This document shows positions 1 through 13,765 of a stretch of 64,000 nt of DNA, in pieces. Location: positions 2,666,001 to 2,730,000 of the forward strand of contig JALIRH010000039.1 of assembly GCA_023055505.1 (NCBI GenBank). The letters run 5' to 3'. This stretch comes from Callipepla californica brunnescens (lineage: Eukaryota > Chordata > Aves > Galliformes > Odontophoridae). The position numbers were made by a program, and so were the translations under genes. The stretch's first letter is position 1, and each line of letters opens with the position of its first letter. The notes beneath the pieces were generated by a model. That model ran no database searches and was not told the DNA's origin. It saw only the letters and a program-made list of their open reading frames with translations.

Positions 1-3000
1 TACACCCCAGCAGTAACACCCCTTCTCTATCTGGAGCATCCTTGCAGCAGGGCAAGGTACTCTCCTGTTATGGAGATGAAGTCAGAGGGGTGGAGAGCTC
101 TGCAAGTCTCAGTGCTGCTCCCTGGGTTTGGTTTTGTGGGTTTGTGTTTAATCTATGAACTCCACATCGCTTAAGTGTAGATTCTCCCTGTGGTTTAGTA
201 CAGGCAGCCAAAGGTTGAATTCATACTGTGTTCTCACAGGTGAAACTTCACTGACTTGTGCCAAGCAATATATTCTGGACATTCCCAGTTTACATATTAA
301 ATCTATAGGGCAGCAGTGGGCAAAAAGTAGGAAATCTCCCATTACTTATGTACAGCGAGAAATAACATTTGGTGGATGGATACAGTTTCTTAAGGAAATG
401 AGCTGTCTTTCCTTTGAAGGAACGTGGAAATAGAAGGGAATAGTTTGAAACATAAACTGAATTAGAAAAATTCACCTCCTGTTTTATTACAGAAAATATC
501 AGTGCAATTCCCCAGACAGGACAGGAATATGTAGTCATCGAGTTAACATCACTTGCACGCATAGATTTTGACCTTGTTGGAGTGCAGAATCTACACTGAG
601 CCATTTGTTCACAGAGACTGAAGAAAAGAACTGAGGTTTCTTTCAGGGTGGGGAAAACTCTCCGTAAGCAGCCAAGTGCTGTGTTTTGAAAGATGAAGGT
701 GAGAATGAGCAGGAAGTCCTCAGTACTGAGATACCACGGAGCAATTTGAAAATGCAGTTTGTCCATTGCAGTTCATTACCAGGTAATATGTGAAAATATA
801 TAGATTCCCACATTTTGCTGTTTCGATGCTTGCTCTGCTCCCTACCCAACATTTCTGAAGTTGGAGCTGTCCTTGTTACCGTGCAGCAATTATCACAGTT
901 GGCTTCTGGTTCATACTCCAGGCTCATAAATGCTGTTGTAATAAATACAAACAATAGCATTGAATTTCAGCATCAGTTGTGTGAGTATTTCCACTCACTG
1001 AAATACAAACTAGACTTTTTTTTTTTTTTTTTTTTTTTAATAAGAAATAAGGTTTTGTCTCCAGAAAGCAAAAAATGGAGAAATGACAATCTGCTTCTGG
1101 AGAGCCTCACTAACCTGCAAGATCTTGGTTAATTTTCATCATAAAGTGAAATACCTTTCGGTGTCAGTGTGCTGATACTCTGTACAAAGGGCCCAAACTG
1201 AATGCCTGAGGGTTTAAGTAGGATGTGCAAGTAGAATTTTCATTGAACACCTTCAAGGGAAACCTTTGTGCAAATGAGAGGAGGAAAAGCTGGGGAGGCA
1301 GGGATTTTTTACTGCTGCTCTGGATCACTGTGTAGGTTCTGTCCTTCCCTTTGCCTTTCCCCCATGACCAGGAAATTCATTTGTCAGTTTGTGCCCCACT
1401 TTCCCCACATTTAAAACATCTGAGGTGACACATTGCTGCCCTCTGAGGATGCCGTGAAGGAAAAGCCAGTGGGAACAGCAGCAGCTAAATACAGTGGTGT
1501 GGGCAGGGATGCAGTGGTGTGTTAGCACACTGTCTGAGTGTGGCAGGCTGCAGCCTTCTTTGGGTAGCCACTATTCCACTATATTTGTATAACTCAGTTA
1601 AACTGAGAATCTGAGTTAAAGATATATACAATGTGTTGGCAAAGTTAGCTGAAACACAAGTCAACAGCTGTAGTAGAAAGTTAGGATTTTTTCTTTGCAT
1701 GAGGAAAGTTATGAAGGACGTAGAAATGTCAGACAAGCCTGAAAAAATTGTCCTTAGAAATGGACTGTCCTAAAATTACGTTATCCCTTAACAGGATTAT
1801 CTGTGGAAAGATAGAGAATTGATAACTTCATCCTCTAAAATAACTCATGTTAAATTTGCTAACCATCTTTAAGCAAAGAAGTGATGAGTTAGCTGCTACC
1901 CAGATTTCTGTGGTGTTTGAGGACAAGACCTGGTGCAGTAAGTTCTAATACACCTCCATAATGTGACAGCATTTCTGAGCTCTGTCTGTATTAGTTTGCC
2001 ACTTAAAGGCATGTGAGCATGTGTAGCCCAGCCAGCACTATGGAAGTGGTTGTGTCCCTTCAGCTATGCCATGCCTGCAGCCTGTGCCCCAGTGATTGAT
2101 GGATCCCTGAGATCCAGCGTGACCTCGCCATCCGTATCAATGGGCAGCCTGTTGGAAACCCCAGGGCTTCTGTCACACTGACACCCTCACAAACCCATCA
2201 CAAGTCCCACGTCGCAAGTTCCTTTCTTTGAAGATGCAATTCCTCTTCATGTAGCCTTTCCCTAGTACAGTTGTTTTGTCCACCTCCAGTATTGCATCAG
2301 CTTTTAGCACACCACGAGGTTGTGAAGTGACAGGGCTTTGCAAATCAGCAACTGTATCTCTGATTTCCTTTATGTGTTTTGCTTCTTTTTCTGACCTTGA
2401 CTGTTATAAATTGGTCTTCAGTATATTCTCAGAATTTGGTCACAGCAGTAATAAAATTGGACTTAGGGAAACAGGGGATTCGCTTATATAGTATTTGTAG
2501 TCTGAGCTCCAGACACGGGATAATGGGTTTTGTTGCAGTAAATGCTGAGCATTCCACTCAAAAGAGAGTTTGGGACAGAGTGAAACAAAAGGAAGTTGTG
2601 TCCTAGGCTCAGGCTGAGAATCAGCACCACAAAGTAAGCTGTGCCACTGAAAACTACAAAGACAAAGCACAAGTAGCATGTAGTGTCACAGAAGCAAGGG
2701 CTTATTTCTGCTCAGGCCATCTGAGGCTTCTAATCTAACTGATCATGCATAACTGAGATGCAGCAGTCACTGATCCAGGTACACATTCTTTCAGTATGCT
2801 TCCCCTGCACCCCAGCTCTGTCCCAGCTTTGTTTCTCTCCTCTATTAGTGAAAATTTGGGTGAAATTGTGTATTCTCCCCTCCCACAGCTAATTAATACA
2901 GAGAAAGATTTTATTTTGTTTCAATTTTGAACAGTTTCAGTACTGACGTTGATACCAATAAAACAGTGTAGCTCCTACAAAATCTGACATGATGCTTCTT

Positions 3001-3676
3001 CGAGGTCTAATCATTCCCTTTCTGGGTAGCAGAGTTCTGGTACCAGCAGCCTATTGGTCTACTGGGATTGTCAGCAGAACCAGAAAGTTCTTCTGGCCCT
3101 AGCTCAGAGAGAAATTCTTCGCTCTTGAAAAAAAAGCAAAGCTTTCTGTCTCTGTGTGCCCTGAGCACCAAGAGGAGGTGTGAGAAGCCAGAGTGGTTCC
3201 TACAAAAAGAAATCTTTATCACTGTAAATCAACTTGGTGAGTAGCAATTGACTTCTTTGTCTCTAGAGACATTTAATAAAGTACCCTGCAACCCCTTTGT
3301 CATCCATTAGTCACCAGATATTGGACATCCCATTTTAAAAGCATCGTTTCTTTTGTTAAATATATGGCCTATGAAAGAAATATGTTTTATCTCTTTTTGG
3401 ATGGACACTTTAAAAGGATATTCTTGCTTCCCAGTCTGGATTGAAAGTGCTAAGAAAATCCTGTCATACAGGACAAAAACGTAAGTGCACATTTAGCAGT
3501 GACTTTGCTTTCCTTATTTATTGCTATTAAGGCTTCCAGTTCCAGCCTATGCCAGAGCATCCTTCAGAGCAGTTGCTGAAATCCATCCTGCCCAAGGATG
3601 AAACTGCATTGTGGAAAGTGGGGGAATGCTTTTCTTTTTTTTTCTTTTTTTCCCTTCATATAATACTTAAAACCTG
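1..3676. other. Gene-free intergenic sequence
   Basis: No supported gene. Open frames here are short (under about 160 codons), overlap one another on both strands, show no recognisable domain and have no convincing splice-site framing. CpG is sparse, as expected for bulk vertebrate intergenic DNA. The only clear structure is the poly-T run listed separately. Confidence 0.75.
1016..1038. repeat. Poly-T homopolymer
   Basis: Uninterrupted run of 23 T. No target-site duplication or adjoining retroposed sequence is evident, so this is a simple repeat rather than the tail of a recognisable element. Confidence 0.9.
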
Positions 3677-3793
3677 TTGCTGAATCTCTGGGCAACCTGA
3701 TCCAGCTGTAGCTGTCCCTGTTCATTGCAGGGGAGTTGGACTAGAGGACCTTTAAAGGTCCCTTTCAACTCTAAGCAGTTTCTGATTATACAA
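3677..3793 (+). mobile_element. CR1 LINE, 5'-truncated 3' end
   Basis: The segment follows the avian CR1 3' untranslated consensus: a stretch resembling 'GGGCAACCTGATC', then 'GTCCCTGTTCATTGCAGGGG', then 'GTTGGACTAGAGGACC', then 'AAGGTCCCTTTCAACTC'. It ends in a decayed version of the ATTCTATGA-type tail. CR1 copies in birds are usually severely 5'-truncated non-LTR retrotransposons, and this one retains only about the last 120 bases. It has no coding capacity. The number of substitutions suggests moderate age. Confidence 0.85.
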
Positions 3794-6700
3794 CTCTAAA
3801 TTCCTTGACCCGCATATCTTGAGGAATCAGAGCATCATCTTTTCTTACGTCATTCGCCACAAACTTCTGCCTTAGCCCATACTATGTGCAGCCTGGAGTA
3901 CACTTCAAAGTAGACTCTACTCAAGGCAAGAGTTACCTAAGGTTGAGCATTAATCTGAGCTTTGGAACAAAACAAAATGCAATCCAAGTCTTCATGGAAA
4001 CAGAACAAAGCTTGAAAATTGGAACCCTAAAAGTCAAAAACTCATGTAACAAATGCAAAGGACAAATGCTTAATTTCTTGCCTACTCTCTTGATTCTCTA
4101 TTCAATGTCACGATTTCTGTGGGGTCTGACTCATGATTTTTGACACTGATAACGCTGAATTTCTCACAACAGGGTACTGTTTTAGGACATCTTGCGTCGC
4201 TGTGTAACTGGACCCCAGCTCCCTGTGAAACTTTCCATTTTTAGCTGTTCTGTCCCTAGGCTGATGACACCAGCACTTTCCTCCTGCACAAACTTTTCAG
4301 ATTCCTTACTCTGCAGCACAGAGCACGACTTCAAAGATGCACTTCCACTGCAGGGCAGGTGAAGACCTTGCTGACACTTCACAATCTTGGAAACATGGCT
4401 TCAACCACAGCTACTAATTCTGTAAAACAGTGAGTGTAGACAGGACTTCCTAAAGGTCTGAGTAGTGAGGCCTTAATTGATTTCTGCACTTTTGATATTC
4501 ACTGTGACAGAGTTTCATTTCTCTGGAGTGGTTTAGCACATGTCTTCCATTGGCCATTTGAGTTCAAATTCTGTGACTGGTTTATTAATTTCATTTTTCT
4601 TATTATATTCCCTCATCTTATGTTCTGCAATTGCATTAACTCAGCCTTCCCTGATCAATAGTGGCTGCAAACAATTTGCCTTTCAGTGCACATACAAAAT
4701 CTGCAATAATGGTCTTCAAATCTTTATAGCTTCTTTAGTGGTGATGAATTTATTATACCTTATTAGCATAGAAAAAAAGGATCAGTAGGTGACCTACTGC
4801 AGTAGAAGGCAAGTGGCAGGCCTAACCTCCACTCTCTGAAAAAAATAGTACCCTAGATTGAAAACAAAAATCTTTTTTTTCTCCAGAAATCTGTAGCTGG
4901 AATATAATTATCAGCATAAATTCTCTACAGTAACCTCTAAAATCTGTGCAAGACTTGTTTAATTTTCTTAGCGTGATACTGGTTATGCAGTTCCTTCTCA
5001 TACTGGGTGAGATCAAACTACATTATCATAACAATCCTTTCTGGACTTAAACAAAAGCCAGTGCTAAAAGGGCCTGACAGCCCCCAGTCCATATCCAAGC
5101 ATGCAGAGAAAGGAGATGTGTGGCAAGACTCCTGCACTGCTGCTCCCATCCTTCCTGGAGTGCATCCCCTTCTTCTTTATGCAATCACCAGGCTAAAGAT
5201 CCTAGCACTGCTGCTGGGAAAGGACACAGGCAGCACCTTGGACATAGCAAACCAGCAGGAGAAGGGCCACACATCCCATGGCACTGAGAGCAGGAAAAGC
5301 AGGACCACATGGAGAGCCAGGAGGAGGGCATGGCTGATCCTGCCCCATGGCTGCACAGGGCCACACTGGGGAATGCTCAGCTTCTCCTCCTGGGGGAAAA
5401 AAGATTGCTCAAGTTATTTGCCATACTCTTCAGGCTAAGTCTAGCTTGATTTATTTATAGCCTTTGACTTGAACAAGACTACTCATATGGGTAAAGGAAA
5501 CGTCTTTGGCCTCCTGACAACTTTAAAGTCCTAAGATTTATGTTGCTTGCATCTCTCAGAAATGTTTGCAAATGTTGACAAGTACTTCTAGATTCTCACC
5601 CATAAAAATGCTGCTTGTGTTTCGGGGTTTCTTAGAATAATATTTTTAAATCACTTTCCACCCTTAAGGTCCATTTGAAATTCACACTCTCATGGCAATA
5701 AAACAACACTACAGGTTTGGTTTAAACTGGCAAAAAGCAGGAAGCTGAGTATTAGCCCACTGCTCTCTCAACAGAAGGTGATTTTGAAGACAGCTTTGGT
5801 GTCAGCTCTGAATATCTCATCTTGTACTGATCCAAACATTTTAGTTATTTACTTATGCTTCCCAACATTTGATCTGAATAGCTGGGAAGAAAACAAAAGG
5901 AAAATAAATGTTTACTGGAAGCATATGAAAACAGACATGTCAGGAACAATTACAATACATGCTGAACAGCATAAATCCACAGATACTCTTTATGAACTGG
6001 AGGCTTTGGCTCAGTGCTGTTTAATGAACTCAAACATTCTTGTCTGCCAGTGAGAAAACATTTTGTATTCAGTGTGATGCATACCTAGGAAATATGAATA
6101 TTAGAAGCACGACTCTGAGTCGAGATCAAACCCAACACCTCCTTCCCTGACCTCCTGCTTGAGCTTCATAGTTTCAGGCTGGTCCTGGAGAGCTCCCCAC
6201 TGCAGGTCATGCATGGAATCTCCATTGTGGCTTGGAGGCACCCTCTAAATCAGATGTCCAAAGAAAAGCATCTCCCAGGGGTGTACTAAGGCCCAGATGG
6301 GTTTGTTTGCCTCCACTTCTCCTGATGCTTACACTGACTTCTTCTGTTGTTATGAATAGTACTAATTAAGATCACTATGACTGCAGTGAAACAATTCCAC
6401 ATGCGTGCTGTATCATATGCTCCCAGGGGATTGGGTAAGGGTCTGTCACAGTTCCTGTAACTGCAATGCTGTGTGCTGCTCTTTGCTGTAGAGCTCCCAG
6501 CCCTGTTCCTCTGTGCACCCCCATACTGCAGGTGAGCTATCTGGGATAGGATGAGCTGGATGTGGGGCATGCCCCTCTTTCTCTTCCAACTGATAAAGAA
6601 ATGCTGTGAATATGAGCTAGAGTGGATTTGGTGGCCCCAAACCTTTCAACTAAAAAGTAAGGGAAGGGGTTGGGCTGGATGGAGCAGAAAATCCAGAGCT

Positions 6701-8668
6701 TCAATGTGAGAAAAGGAGAAGCGTGTCCTAATGTCCTGACTACCAGCCTGCACTGCATCTTTGAGGATAGAGGGAAGGCTTGGCTTCCCATTTGTAATAG
6801 CAGCAGGACCAGTGGAATGAGAAGGTGTTAAAGAAAGAAGGTTGGTCATCTGTCTCTGAAGATCTAGGCTCACAGCAAGACACCACAAGGGATAGATCTC
6901 CAGCAAGAGATCCTTTACCAGTGGCAGTCACCCCTAAGAGGGGTGGACCAGGCTCACAGGTCATACGGGTGTAGTACCTTCACCTGTGCTTCCAGGGCTG
7001 ACAGATCTTTTCTCCAGGTGCTCAATCAGTGGTTCAGGCTGTGACACAGCATTTCCCGTACACCGCTATAGCACACGTGCTTTTGTTATTTTTCAAGGTG
7101 AAGCTTCTCTGCCATTTTGCAAATGTCTCTCAAGTGGTAATTGCTGTCTTCTCTGCCAAGGAGAGTCTCTTGATTCAATGTATTTTGTCCTGTAAAACTG
7201 CTATTAAGCAAGACAAAATGGTGCACATCATATCATGCACCTCCTCTTCCAGCCCAGCTGACAACAGGTCTGGGAGTAGGGAATTGGTTCCTGATCTCCC
7301 ATAGGACAGAGCAGCATTGCTGCAGCCCTTTTGAGCTCAAGGATGTAATTACAAAATGGGTCTATAAACGAAAATTCACCATTATGGAGCAAATAAAACC
7401 AAAGGATGGTTAATCCAGGGATATATCACACATCAAATTAAATCTCACTTTGCCTGTAGTAATAACAGAAATAATTCATTAAGATAAACCTCTAGATTAT
7501 GCAGAGCATCTGCAGATAGAATTAAGACCTTAGCTGTGAGTACATGTGCATGCACACTCTCTCCCCTGCTAACAAATGATACCAGCATAAGAGGCAGTTT
7601 AAAGTCAACTGTTGAGCTTTTCACATCCATTTATTTCCAGTACTTACAGAGAAAACAAATGTGACTTCCAAAGAAATCTGTCTCTGGAAGGGTAAAATAT
7701 TCCCACATCCTTTTTTCTGCAGAAGAATGTAAAGTGATGTGGGGGCCTCTGTGCAGAGCCAGCACCACTCAGAAAAATGTTGACGTGCAACCTTGGAACT
7801 TGATCTCACTGTATGTGATGTCAGTGTGAGTTTTTCTGTGTGTTACAATAGAACCTGGAAGCAGTCCTTCCATGCTCTCTGCCTCACCTGCAGAACAGAA
7901 CTGATAGAGGTAGGGAAGATGTTAGTGCGCTGTTTAGAAATGCAAATTACCTTAATGTTAACCATGACTTGACAAGTTTCATCTGTAGAATTTGTGCATT
8001 ACAACAGAGTTAGAATTAATCTAAATATGCATTTTAGGCTAAACTCATACTGACCTGGCAGATGTGATCCTATCCTGGGGTGAGGAAGATCAGTGTGTCA
8101 CTCTGCAACCCACATTTAGCAACTTTCAATAATATCTACCAGTGATGCATTCCTTCCTATATTTTTGAGCAGTATTGAAGATGTACGAATCAATTCAGGT
8201 TAAAATCCATTCACAAAGTCTGGAAAAATGTCAAGCAGAAATGGATAACAAAAAAACTGCTTATCCCTGTTGTAAGCTTTTTGGAACAGAAATTCTCTCT
8301 CCCACCCATAATTCAAGCGCAGATCCATTCTTATTACTCTACACCATCTCTTACTATTGTTAGGAATGTGACACTGGAAGCTCTGAAATATTTCTGTTTT
8401 CAATGGGATGTTACCATTGTCCATATTCTGTTGCAGACCTCGTTCTCAGAATTCTGACTGGTATAATTGGTAGTGCAGAAATAAACCAGCTTTAAAATCT
8501 GTGGAAATTAAGTAATTTCCATTAAGTAATATGCAAGTCATCATCCAATAGGCTTAATCAACATTTTGCATCCAGAAAAGATCACCAAAAGGGTCTTCTC
8601 AGCCTGGTGGCAAATGTTGTGAAAAAATTGTGAAAAAAAATCTCCAAATTTGCCACAAATTTTGCTGG
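3794..8668. other. Gene-free intergenic sequence
   Basis: No supported gene. A modestly GC-richer patch at about 5060-5400 keeps one frame open for 143 codons on the + strand, but the translation resembles no known family and has no domain, signal peptide or repeat structure. The rest is AT-moderate sequence without recognisable repeats. Confidence 0.7.
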
Positions 8669-8693
8669 AAAAAAACAAAACAAAACAAAACAA
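8669..8693. repeat. (CAAAA)n microsatellite
   Basis: Short A-rich run followed by four tandem CAAAA units. It directly abuts the old CR1 relic on its right. Confidence 0.85.
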
Positions 8694-8860
8694 GAGAGGT
8701 CACCTAGTCCATTCAGCTGTCCAGAAGCACAGTCAGCTTTCTGATGTTGTCCAGTAGGATCTTCAGGACCTCCTGTGATGAAGAGTATGTGACCTGCTTC
8801 AGTGCATCATAGCTAATGTTCAAACCCCTAAGTTTCTCCTTGCCTCTCCCCTCGCCTCTT
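8694..8860 (-). mobile_element. Old CR1/L3-like LINE 3' relic
   Basis: Read on the + strand, this is the complement of a LINE 3' untranslated region. It starts with 'GAGGTCACCTAGTCCATTC', the classic beginning of antisense CR1/L3 tails. It continues with a segment resembling 'CTTCAGGACCTCCTGTGATG' and a decayed 'CCTGCTTCAGTGC' corresponding to the family's 'CCTGTTCCAGTGC' motif. Divergence is high, suggesting an old insertion. The right boundary is approximate. A masking run against ancestral amniote CR1 and L3 consensus sequences would settle the family. Confidence 0.5.
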
Positions 8861-11126
8861 ATCCACATTGGAGTCTAGGATATCAAAAAGAGATGTGCTA
8901 CAGGAAGCAGAAGAAAGGCCTGCTAATGTGAAAAAAGAAGATACAGAGAGGAAAGGGATGAATTCTGCTCACCTACATAACCATGTGACAACATATACAA
9001 CTCCAATCTGTCTTGTTTATCCCTGGCCCATCGCAAATTAATCTACGTCATCCCCAAATCACAGTGCCCAAAACTTGGTTCTGAGAAGGCACTGTTGCAA
9101 AAATAGATTTCCACTGCTTTTGCTGTCTTGCAAAACAAACTTTGGGTTTGTTGCTTGGAAGGACTGCAATTCAAGAGCAATTTGTTTGCATGAAACAAAA
9201 TTAAAAGTATGGGAAACAAATTGTGCGTGAGTGCTGTGAACAGAGGTTTAAAATAGAGCTGTTTGGCTGAAATAAACAGAACCAGGCTCAGCTTCTGCAC
9301 AGGGAAATTCTTATAAGCCCTCCTATAGCTGCAAGCAATGGAAACATAGGAAGAGCCACTATTTTGAAAGGTTTCCCCCAGGCTAAGCCAGTGCCAGGCT
9401 GGATGTAAGCAATGAATCTCTAAGTTAACTCAGAAATAAAATAAAATATTTGCAAATAAGTCTGAATCATGTAGTTAAACAAGGAAGTGCACACTTCTAG
9501 AAGGAGAGGTCGTACATCAGTTTTAAATATGACCCTGACAGCCTTCAGGTTGATATATAAAATAATCTACCCACCAGGAGCAGGTAGACTTCCAGAACTG
9601 CAGTCTGATTACAGCTGATGCACACAAAGTCACGAGCCTGGATATCAAAGGAGGAATTGTGCAGCAGACTTTTCACTTAGACCCCTGTCCTGATTTTACT
9701 GCATTTAGGATAGAAGATGAACTACGTAAACAGCTCTTTGCAGCATTATCTTTTAGTTTGCAAGCAAAACCATCAAGTAGAAAATGATGAGGAAAAGGAA
9801 TTTAGAAAAAGAATGGAACTGGGTTGTATTAAACTCTAGTTTAATTCACGGACATGAGTCATTCGGTGTCAGAGTGCAGCAGGAAATAGAAGTGAACAGA
9901 GCCAGATGAAATATCCATCTGAGTCTGGGAATGGATAAATCTTTGGTAAGGGAGGGAGCTGTGGCAGTGATGTCACTTGGAAGGTAAAATAAGGAGAGAT
10001 CAGATGTGTAGCTTGCTTTTCTGTTTCTCAGCTGAAGGCCAGGCTTTGGGGTACCACTTTGCCCTCCACGTTCTTCAGAGGTTCATTATGGGTAGCCCTC
10101 GGTGCTGCATCCATTGGGAGTGTCCCACGGACTGGGTCTGGCCATGCTGGCAGGCCCAGATGTGTGATCTTTACATGCAGATCTCTCCTAAGCCTACAGC
10201 CAGAAACATCACTGATTTGCCTCTTCCCTCAAAGAGGCCTTGTAGGATCTGAGATACCTCTGCTTCTTGGCTCTTGGACTGAATTTAAGAAATAGCACTT
10301 GTTCCACTGCCTTCTGCATATTCATAGTCCTTATTTATTTATTTATTTGTTTGGTTTCCTGTGTGTGCTGAAGCATTCAAATACCAGGTTATTCCCCAAA
10401 CATTCCTTGTTTGTTTATTTGTCCTTTCCTGTAACTGACTTGTATCTTTCAGGCTGTTCTGTCCGTACTTTTTCTTGTGATCATTCCCTCTGTTATGCCA
10501 GCTTCAGAGTACTGCTATTTAAACCTCTTGTCCCTTGCAAGGTAACTGAGCTTCCACACTGAGCACTGACACTCAGAGTTTTGAAACTATCACTTGCTTA
10601 ATAACTCTACATCCGTCATTCTTGGATGAAATCCATGGCAAACAGAATGTGAGAAAGTGAAAACTAATGAGCGTCTTCAAGAAAGGATAGGGAGCTTCTG
10701 TTATTTCATTTAGTCCTAAGAGTTTAACTTCTGGCACCTCCATCACATTTCCAAATGGTAACTAAAGGTTGTTACTTTTTCAAGTTGTGCTGTGTAGCAC
10801 ATTTCATCAATTAAAATGCACCCTCGATGTAAAATCACAACAGGGCCAGCCTGGCATGAAGGATGCTATCATGTCAATTTTTTCCCTTTTTTAAAGCATA
10901 CTTTTGTTTCAAATTCCTGAGATCTTTATAGAGCAGATTTAAATTAAAGAAAACACAGATTTAAATATAACCATGAAAGAAATACAACATGCGTTCATCT
11001 TGGAGTACTATGCAATTTACACTCCGAGTGGAGCTAACTTTGCTTTGTGTGCTGTAGCCTAATGGTGTTTCTGGTGATCATTAACTTTCTATGAAAGGAA
11101 CGTAAATATCTCCTTTATTATTTGTC
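8861..11126. other. Gene-free intergenic sequence
   Basis: No supported gene. The block contains a short (TTTA)n tract at 10331-10349. Reading frames are short and unremarkable. Confidence 0.7.
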
Positions 11127-11213
11127 TGGGGGCCCTGCACATGGTGGGGGTTTGAAACTAGATGATCATTATGGTCTTTTTCAACCCAGGCCATTCTATG
11201 ATTCTATGATTGT
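11127..11213 (+). mobile_element. CR1 LINE, 5'-truncated 3' end
   Basis: About 87 bases matching the avian CR1 3' terminus: 'GGGGGCCCTGCACATGG', then 'AACTAGATGATCATTATGG', then 'TTCAACCCAGGCCATTC', ending in a tandem octamer tail (ATTCTATG, ATTCTATG, then a decayed copy). The preserved octamer tail is the best single indicator in this window that the genome is avian. There is no coding capacity. Confidence 0.9.
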
Positions 11214-13612
11214 GTGAGGTTACTGCAGTGACCCCGTCTAGGTGCAAAGCTTCCAGATCAGTGCTATTAAACTGCACTTTCAAGACACTGAAGAGGATTT
11301 AAGATGAAAGACTCAGCAATGCAAGACAAGGAGGTTTACAATCGGTGTGGCTGGGGTCTAGCCCTAGCTCTGCCACTGGCTTCCTGCATGTCCCCTGGTC
11401 AGTAACACAGGCTTGTGCTCATCTACCTGCCACTACTGTGAGCAAGCCACTTGCTGCTTCTCACTCTCCTCCATTTGCCTTGAATTAATAATATTTGTTT
11501 GGGTAAACGTTTCATAGAAGCATAGAGCATTAGTATGTTTCCTGCTTTTTTAATACTGTATCTACACAGCATGTTCTTCCAGTTCTGCATTGATATGGAA
11601 GGACGACGGACATCTCATCCAAGGCTGCCCAGCAAATCTGACCCTCTCCCTGTCTCCTCTGTCTTCCTTGCTTACACTCTTTCCCCCCGTATTTCTGTTT
11701 GTGATAGCTGGGGAAGGAAAGAACGGGTGAAGGATGAAAACCATAGAACACATAAGGCCGATATGTGAGTTACTAAACTCAATGTCAGTCAGATGACAGA
11801 AATTCCAGTTGCCAGAGTAGCAGTTTAGGCATTTCTATTAGTTTGTATTGAAAATGAAAATCCTCTTTCTGACCAAAGACAGCACTGATCTCCTTCCAGT
11901 CCCCTCATATCTCCTTTAGACATGGCCTATCAGATTCTGTCTTGAAAAGAAATGAAGGTAAGCACCTTGCTCTGTCCACAAGTACCATTCTTTCTCCGTT
12001 TTCTTTTTTTTCTCTCATTTGCTCAGACTGAGCTTTGTGTATTTTTGTTGCAGTTTATATCAGGCAAGAAACTTTCGTGAAAAGTCCATACCTAATGAAA
12101 ATGATGGATCAAACATCCACCTGGCAGAGAAGGCAAGAGTATTACTGTATACCCAAATTAGACTTTGGCCTGAAGCTAGTTTAAGTCAGACTTCTACAGA
12201 AGCAGAAGTTTAGGCAACCCCTGTCTCTTCACAAGGGTACATCTTCAATCAATCATGGTTTGGTGCTGGCTCAGCTGGCTCATCTGCAAGTGACTTTAGG
12301 ACTAAGGGCACCAAAGCAAAAGACTTCCCATGCTATCCAAAGGAAGTCTTGTCTATGCAAGGGAAATGCAAACCAGAAATGACGTTCAAATCCCACAGCT
12401 TTCACAGCTCAGAGAATTCTTAGAAGTGCTCTAAAAACAGGCTGGATAATGCTCTGTGCTCTCGTTGTATTTAAAGTTGTTGACATTTGTTTGCTTTCTT
12501 TTTACATCAGAAAAATCAGTATCGTGATGATTTCAGCTGGAAGAATGATCAATAGGAGAGGTGGGTCAGCCAGCTAAACAACCTCAAACCTTGCTGATCT
12601 ACATGATAATTGTCATATAGCTGATCTGCACCAGCTTATGCAAGCTAAGAGTGTGGATTTTCACTTCTATTTTAGTAAAGTTTGAGAAAGTTTCCGATCC
12701 TAATTTTATGCGACATTTTACCATCTCTGGGTGAAGAGCAATCTTCAACAGAAAAAGAAAGCACTTCCAAAGCTGACTTACTCAAAAAGTGCATTGATTT
12801 TGCTTGAGGAAAAACTCTGTATGACCGCAGAGTCCCTGAATTCCCCAAGTGCACTGAGTTCAAATGAATACATAACCAAATCTCTTTCTGGGTCTATAAG
12901 CAGTGCCTGGAATGACTTGTATTCACAACCATTTTCCAGACCAAATGCAGGACCGAGATTTAGGTCTGATGGAACAAGATGGGGACAGAAGTAGGTCAGA
13001 ATGGGAGTCCTGTTTTATCAGATCACTTGCTTCAGGATGAGTGCAGATCCCGAGTGTCTGTAGGACTAGCAGTGATTTCTGTCCAAACTACTACTGAAGA
13101 TTTCCTCAACAAAAAGATGCACTGGTTCCATTTCCATAAGTCTAGAGCTTGTGACATAGATTTTGGGGGTTTAGATGCATGTCCTCCTTACTGCAAATAC
13201 TGTGCTCTCAGAAAGAGAAAGAGCAATTTTTCCTATTGATCAAGTGAGCGAACAGCCATTCATTTAGCAGAATAACTGTATGTTCTGTACAATTCAAATG
13301 CAGCCTATTCAGCTAGTCAAGTATCTTTGTTCTATGTCCAAGTAGGCATTTATTCATCACTGCATAGCATTGCAATTCAAAGGCTCAGATGTTTAAAGTT
13401 ATATATAGGCAATATTTGGGTTACATTGGCATGCCTAAATGACTTGAACAGATAAGTCCCATTGGACATCTGAGTCCCTTTACTAAGAGAATACAGAAAG
13501 CTATGTTGTGCTAGCTTACTCAGGCACCTACATCACTTCTAGTGCATCTACTAGTGTTTAAAGGATCTATTTTCTGTAACCATCATAAGCATATCTCACA
13601 AGTGTAGATAAA
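11214..13612. other. Gene-free intergenic sequence
   Basis: No supported gene. Open frames near 11530-11770 overlap on opposite strands without domain similarity. No repeats were recognised. Confidence 0.7.
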
Positions 13613-13765
13613 CAGAATGGAGTAGAACAGAACAGAACAGTTAGAAGGGACCTACAAAGACCTTCCAACTGCCTGAGCTCTTTGGGCTAACCAAAAGTTA
13701 AACACATTATTAAAGACATTATCCAAACATCTCTTGGAAATTGATGGGATGGGCAGGTGCACAGA
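13613..13765 (-). mobile_element. CR1 LINE 3' end, antisense
   Basis: In + orientation this begins with a GAACA-type tandem (the decayed terminal microsatellite). It continues with 'TTAGAAGGGACCTACAAAG', 'CCAACTGCCTGAGC', 'GGGCTAACCAAAAGTTAAAC' and 'TTATTAAAGACATTATCCAAA'. This is the complement of the 3' end of a CR1 subfamily common in galliform genomes. It is 5'-truncated and non-coding. Confidence 0.8.

Noticed and set aside
2085..2180. Possible antisense CR1 fragment (GGGCAGCCTGTTGG)
   Set aside because: Only one short word matches and the flanks do not follow the CR1 consensus.
5007..5438. 143-codon open frame on the + strand
   Set aside because: It lies in a GC-richer patch, resembles no known family, and has no splice framing or domain structure. 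Stop scarcity is explained by composition.
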